DNA from: an uncultured Pelagibacteraceae bacterium
GTDB lineage: Bacteria; Pseudomonadota; Alphaproteobacteria; Pelagibacterales; Pelagibacteraceae
Direction: 5' to 3'
NCBI GenBank assembly: GCA_902616245.1
Contig: CACMSB010000002.1
Span: 62,001-126,000, forward strand
Length of the DNA stretch: 64,000 bases
In this document: in pieces, positions 60,470-64,000 of the stretch
How the letters are laid out: every line of letters begins with the position of its first letter
Position numbering within the stretch: the first letter of the stretch is position 1
The notes under the pieces: generated by a model
Seen by the model: only the letters and a program-made list of their open reading frames with translations
The model's database searches: none
What the model was told of the DNA's origin: nothing
Position numbers and translations under genes: made by a program

Positions 60470-63400
60470 ATGAGAGTATTTGTTTTTTCAATATTTTTTA
60501 TCATAATTAATTATAATCTTTCTTACTCTGCAACATTTAAAAATTTTACTGAATTAAATAAATGTATAAAGAGTTATAGTTCTTACGTTGACTATAAAAA
60601 TAAAATACAAAAATGTTTCTTGGATCAAAATATTAAAATCAATGATGAAGGGATAAATTTAATAAAAAATAAAAATGGAATTATTAATGATATTATTGAA
60701 TTAAATTTACCTAATAACGAAACTATCAAGAAAAAAAAGGGATTTAAACAAATAATGAAAGATTTTTTAAATCCAGATCTAGAAAAAATGGCTCAAGAAG
60801 AAAGCTTGTTTAACAAACCAACTGTTTTTTCAGAAAATTATAATGAAGCTAAAAATTTTACACTAAATAATAAAGACTTTAAAAAATTAAATACACATAT
60901 AAAAAATAATCCTCAAGATTTATATGCTCTAACAGAAGATATTAATTATTTATCAAAATGGACTGACTATATGTCAGAATTTAAAAGACAGGAGTTGCTT
61001 TTAAATATTTATAACTCATTTGATCCATTAATATTAAATTCATATATAAAACCAAAAAATGTATCAAATATTGGGTTTGATGGATCACAAGTTGGAATTA
61101 TTGCTGCTGTAGGTGTAGCTGCTCTTGCTGGTGGAGGTGGTGGCAGTGGAAGTAGTAGTTCTTCATCAAGTCCAGCCACATTATCTTTTTCGGTTTCAGC
61201 TAGCAGCTTGGGTGAATGTGATACAGGAATAACTATCACAGGAAATTTGACAAAAGCCCACTCCTCTAATGTAAATATTACATATAGTACTGGAGGTACA
61301 GCTACATCTGGAACAGATTATAATTTATCTTCTTCATCATCAACGATCGTTTCAGGATCTACAAGTGCTTCAATAACTCTTACACCTGTGAATGATACTA
61401 CAAATGAAACCTCCGAAACTGTTATTATCACTGCAAGCACGACGGATGTATCTACAACAGGTAATACTCAAACAACAATTACAATTTATGATTATGTATT
61501 AAAATGTAATACTACAGCTTACTCTGAAGATACAAGTGTTCAAAGCACAATTACTGGTAGATCCTCATGGACTTTGGTTGATCAATCTTCAAATAATGTT
61601 CATCCATATGAGCTTGTGAATTTACACAAGGCACATTCATTTAAAAATAGCAGTAATCAATATTTACTTGGCGATAGTCAAACAATCTATGTAATGGATG
61701 ACGCTATGCATAATAATCATTCATCATTCCAAGGTAAAACAGTAACAATGTTAGATTCTCCTTCAACATCAAATAATTCTACACAACATGGTACTCATGT
61801 TGCTAGTATTGCTGCTGGTATTATCAGTGGAACTACTCATGGTGTTGCTCCAGATGCTGATATAGTATTTTCAACATTTGATGATAATGGGACTGCTCAA
61901 GCCACAGATATAGACACGGCACGAACAACACATTCTGCAATTGTGATGAATAATAGTTGGGGATACAGCCAAGGTTGTGTTGGTAATAGCTGTACTAGTG
62001 CTGTTGAGTGGTCTGAATTGGTTAATGATGCTAGCAATAATGGTAGAACCATAAGAGAAGAATTGAACAACTCAACAATGCATGCTTTTGGCTCACATAC
62101 ATCTACATATATAACTGCACTAGATAATTTTCAAAATAGTGGTGTAATAGTTTGGGCTAGTTCAAATTATGTAAATGACACTGACGTAAGTGTAATGGCA
62201 GGGCTGCCAGCTTATTTTAATGGAACAGATGACTCCGTTGATCTAACTGATGCATGGCTTTCTGTAATGTATGCTGAATTTACTGGCACTTCTTTATCAG
62301 GAGCTTCTACATCAGACTTTAATAGATTAGGTAATCCCTGTGGAGCAGCTAAAGAATGGTGTTTAGTAGTTGATGATAAACAAATTGGTGCGGCTGGGTA
62401 CATAGATGCTGGAGGAACAAGTCAATATACAGTTTCTAATGGATCATCAATGGGCGCTCCACAAGTTTCAGGTATGATTGCACTTTTAGGACAAGCCTTT
62501 CCTAATCATACACCCGAGCAGCTGACTGATAGACTTTTGGCGTCAGCCAATAATGCTTGGTTCACACCAAGCGGCAACACTACATTTACAGTTCATGGAG
62601 CATCTATTAAACACGGCTATAATGATACTTGGGGCCATGGTGTGCCTGACATGTATGCCGCTTTATCACCAATTACAACTAGCTTAAATCCTCTTTCATT
62701 TGGAGGAGGCGGAGGAAGTGGTGGTGGAGGTGGATCATCAGGCGGTGGTCAAATACCATTTGCGCAACTAAAAAAATATCCTGTTTCTTTATCATCTTTA
62801 TCTACATCCTCATCTTTAGGTAATGCAATATCTAAAGGTTTAGATAATAAATTTACATATGCTTATGATGCATTGCATGGTGGTTTTAAAATACATATTT
62901 CAGATTTTATCAATACTGAAAATAAAAATAATCAAAAAATAAAATTATCTATAAATGAAGAATTAGAAAACTTGAGAAAAATTGAAATAAGTGGTCAAAC
63001 TTCAAATAACATCTTTGAAGGAGAATATATAAATTTAAAAAATAAATATAATTATGGCACAAGCATAACTTTGGATACCCCAAATTTAGCAATTCAAAAT
63101 GCTTTGCCGAAAAATAATTTTTATATAAATCCTTTCTTAACTGAAAATACAGGTATAGGTTTTAATCAAAAATTATATTTAAATGGTAATGATTTATTAA
63201 TTAGTTACAATAATTCAATGATTAATCCTCTTACAAATATAAATAAAGATGTAGTCTTACCAATAGAAACTTTAGCTTTTTCATTGAATTTAAATAACGA
63301 AAATTTTGAAGAATTTTCTTTAACAGCAGGTATTATAAAAGAAAGTGAAAGTTTTTTACTTTCTAAATCAAGTGGAGCCTTTGGATTAAATAATAATACT

Positions 63401-63868
63401 TTAACAAATTTTTTTGGTTTTAATTTAAATAAAAGTATTAATAGTAATAGCTCGATATCATTTAATAATACAACTGGAATATCTCAATTAAAAAATGGAA
63501 ATAACAACTTTATAATTGGTTCATCAAAAGTTTTAAGTTCAAGTTTTGAAGTTGATTACCAATTAAATAATATATTTGGAAAAGATAATATTAATTTAAC
63601 ATACTCACAACCTAACCGGATTGAAAAAGGCGATATGAAATTTAGGTTGATTGGATTATCAGACAAAAATGGAATAATACCATATGATGATTATATCGTA
63701 GAATTAAATCCATCAGGTAGACAAAAAGATATAACTTTAACTTACACTAGAGAATTTGATAATTCTTTTAAATTTGGATTTAAGACTGTGATTACTGATG
63801 ATTTGGGTCATTTAAAACAAAACAAGTTAGACACTAACTTTATTTTCACAGGATCTTTGAAATTTTAA
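60470..63868 (+). CDS. Subtilisin-like autotransporter protease
   Basis: A 1132-residue secreted protease. Signal peptide: residues 1-20 (MRVFVFSIFFIIINYNLSYS). Residues about 25-200 are a lysine-rich helical region. A Gly/Ser hinge (GGGGGSGSSSSS, 221-234) leads to a Calx-beta-like domain (about 236-345). The S8 domain (about 375-735) has the triad Asp410 (YVMDDAM), His440 (QHGTHVASI) and Ser660 (NGSSMGAPQVSG). A second Gly-rich linker (744-760) precedes the C-terminal region, rich in alternating beta strands and ending in FTGSLKF, a terminal Phe typical of outer-membrane barrels. It probably cleaves proteins at the cell surface or self-releases. The usual subtilase ASGN motif reads ASSN here. 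Confidence 0.88.
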   Translation: MRVFVFSIFFIIINYNLSYSATFKNFTELNKCIKSYSSYVDYKNKIQKCFLDQNIKINDEGINLIKNKNGIINDIIELNLPNNETIKKKKGFKQIMKDFLNPDLEKMAQEESLFNKPTVFSENYNEAKNFTLNNKDFKKLNTHIKNNPQDLYALTEDINYLSKWTDYMSEFKRQELLLNIYNSFDPLILNSYIKPKNVSNIGFDGSQVGIIAAVGVAALAGGGGGSGSSSSSSSPATLSFSVSASSLGECDTGITITGNLTKAHSSNVNITYSTGGTATSGTDYNLSSSSSTIVSGSTSASITLTPVNDTTNETSETVIITASTTDVSTTGNTQTTITIYDYVLKCNTTAYSEDTSVQSTITGRSSWTLVDQSSNNVHPYELVNLHKAHSFKNSSNQYLLGDSQTIYVMDDAMHNNHSSFQGKTVTMLDSPSTSNNSTQHGTHVASIAAGIISGTTHGVAPDADIVFSTFDDNGTAQATDIDTARTTHSAIVMNNSWGYSQGCVGNSCTSAVEWSELVNDASNNGRTIREELNNSTMHAFGSHTSTYITALDNFQNSGVIVWASSNYVNDTDVSVMAGLPAYFNGTDDSVDLTDAWLSVMYAEFTGTSLSGASTSDFNRLGNPCGAAKEWCLVVDDKQIGAAGYIDAGGTSQYTVSNGSSMGAPQVSGMIALLGQAFPNHTPEQLTDRLLASANNAWFTPSGNTTFTVHGASIKHGYNDTWGHGVPDMYAALSPITTSLNPLSFGGGGGSGGGGGSSGGGQIPFAQLKKYPVSLSSLSTSSSLGNAISKGLDNKFTYAYDALHGGFKIHISDFINTENKNNQKIKLSINEELENLRKIEISGQTSNNIFEGEYINLKNKYNYGTSITLDTPNLAIQNALPKNNFYINPFLTENTGIGFNQKLYLNGNDLLISYNNSMINPLTNINKDVVLPIETLAFSLNLNNENFEEFSLTAGIIKESESFLLSKSSGAFGLNNNTLTNFFGFNLNKSINSNSSISFNNTTGISQLKNGNNNFIIGSSKVLSSSFEVDYQLNNIFGKDNINLTYSQPNRIEKGDMKFRLIGLSDKNGIIPYDDYIVELNPSGRQKDITLTYTREFDNSFKFGFKTVITDDLGHLKQNKLDTNFIFTGSLKF

Positions 63869-63984
63869 AAAGAATTAAAAAAATTAATAAAATAAACTCA
63901 TAATTCTTTAAATATCTGACAAAATTGTCATTGAAAAAATAATCCAATAATATTTAATTTTAAATATATAAATTGTTAACAATT

Positions 63985-64000
63985 AAAGGGAAAATATGAA
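63985..64000 (+). other. Possible start of a further plus-strand gene at the window edge
   Basis: An AAAGGGA ribosome-binding-like sequence is followed by an ATG at 63996-63998 and the window ends two bases later. The preceding 110 bases are AT-rich leader with no other frame, so a real start is plausible, but nothing of the product can be seen. Confidence 0.4.

Noticed and set aside
61009..61239. Antisense reading frame opposite the poly-Gly/Ser hinge of the autotransporter.
   Set aside because: It exists only because Gly/Ser codons read as Pro/Ala-rich on the other strand; it lacks a ribosome-binding site and overlaps a clear gene.
1..64000. Mobile elements, prophage, CRISPR arrays, rRNA or tRNA genes.
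   Set aside because: Gaps between genes are at most about 185 bases and hold no array, transposase, integrase or cloverleaf pattern that I could see.

Overview
The window is strongly AT-rich, almost entirely coding, and has the streamlined look of a SAR11 (Pelagibacterales) alphaproteobacterium: gene ends touch or overlap by 1-12 bases, no gap between genes exceeds about 185 bases, Lys/Asn/Ile codons dominate, and the gene content is typical of that group (DmdA-like demethylase, ABC importers for osmolytes, GlnT-type glutamine synthetase, many DMT exporters, no mobile elements). I saw no rRNA, tRNA, CRISPR, phage or insertion-sequence signal. The taxonomic placement is inference from composition and content.

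Layout. Bases 1-10465: end of a glutamine synthetase, a diaminopropionate ammonia-lyase-like PLP enzyme and a photolyase on the plus strand, then a minus-strand housekeeping block (yjbQ, zapE, a cupin, bamB, a TPR membrane protein, acnA, a LysE exporter, csaA). Bases 10491-17857: argE, an aldehyde dehydrogenase, agmatinase preceded by an unlisted 44-residue membrane microprotein, a small metallopeptidase-like protein, a cyclophilin and an inverted-order FadJ-like fusion. Bases 17915-30952: a dipeptide/opine-type ABC importer (minus strand) divergent from a seven-gene plus-strand catabolic operon (GcvT-like, S51 peptidase, FMN hydroxyacid oxidase, TPP lyase, transthyretin-like hydrolase, DmdA-like, thiolase). 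I consider this the best candidate for an undescribed pathway.

Bases 30953-41895: a PotABCD-like importer transcribed together with EutA-like and DoeA-like ectoine-catabolism genes, divergent from an aldehyde dehydrogenase, VOC protein, homocysteine methyltransferase, MsrA and a beta-lactamase-fold hydrolase. Bases 41897-47374: an alcohol dehydrogenase, amidase, exporter and methyltransferase operon, plus another exporter.

Bases 47368-60464: a glycine betaine/carnitine region. A ProV gene is divergent from a double-length ProW and ProX; next come gamma-butyrobetaine hydroxylase, L-carnitine dehydrogenase, a BKACE (dehydrocarnitine cleavage) enzyme, a betainyl-CoA thioesterase-like protein, a choline-dehydrogenase-like GMC flavoprotein and accessory genes. 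Together they spell out gamma-butyrobetaine to carnitine to 3-dehydrocarnitine to betainyl-CoA to glycine betaine. Bases 60470-63868 encode a large subtilisin-type autotransporter. The window ends at a possible start codon preceded by a purine-rich ribosome-binding site.
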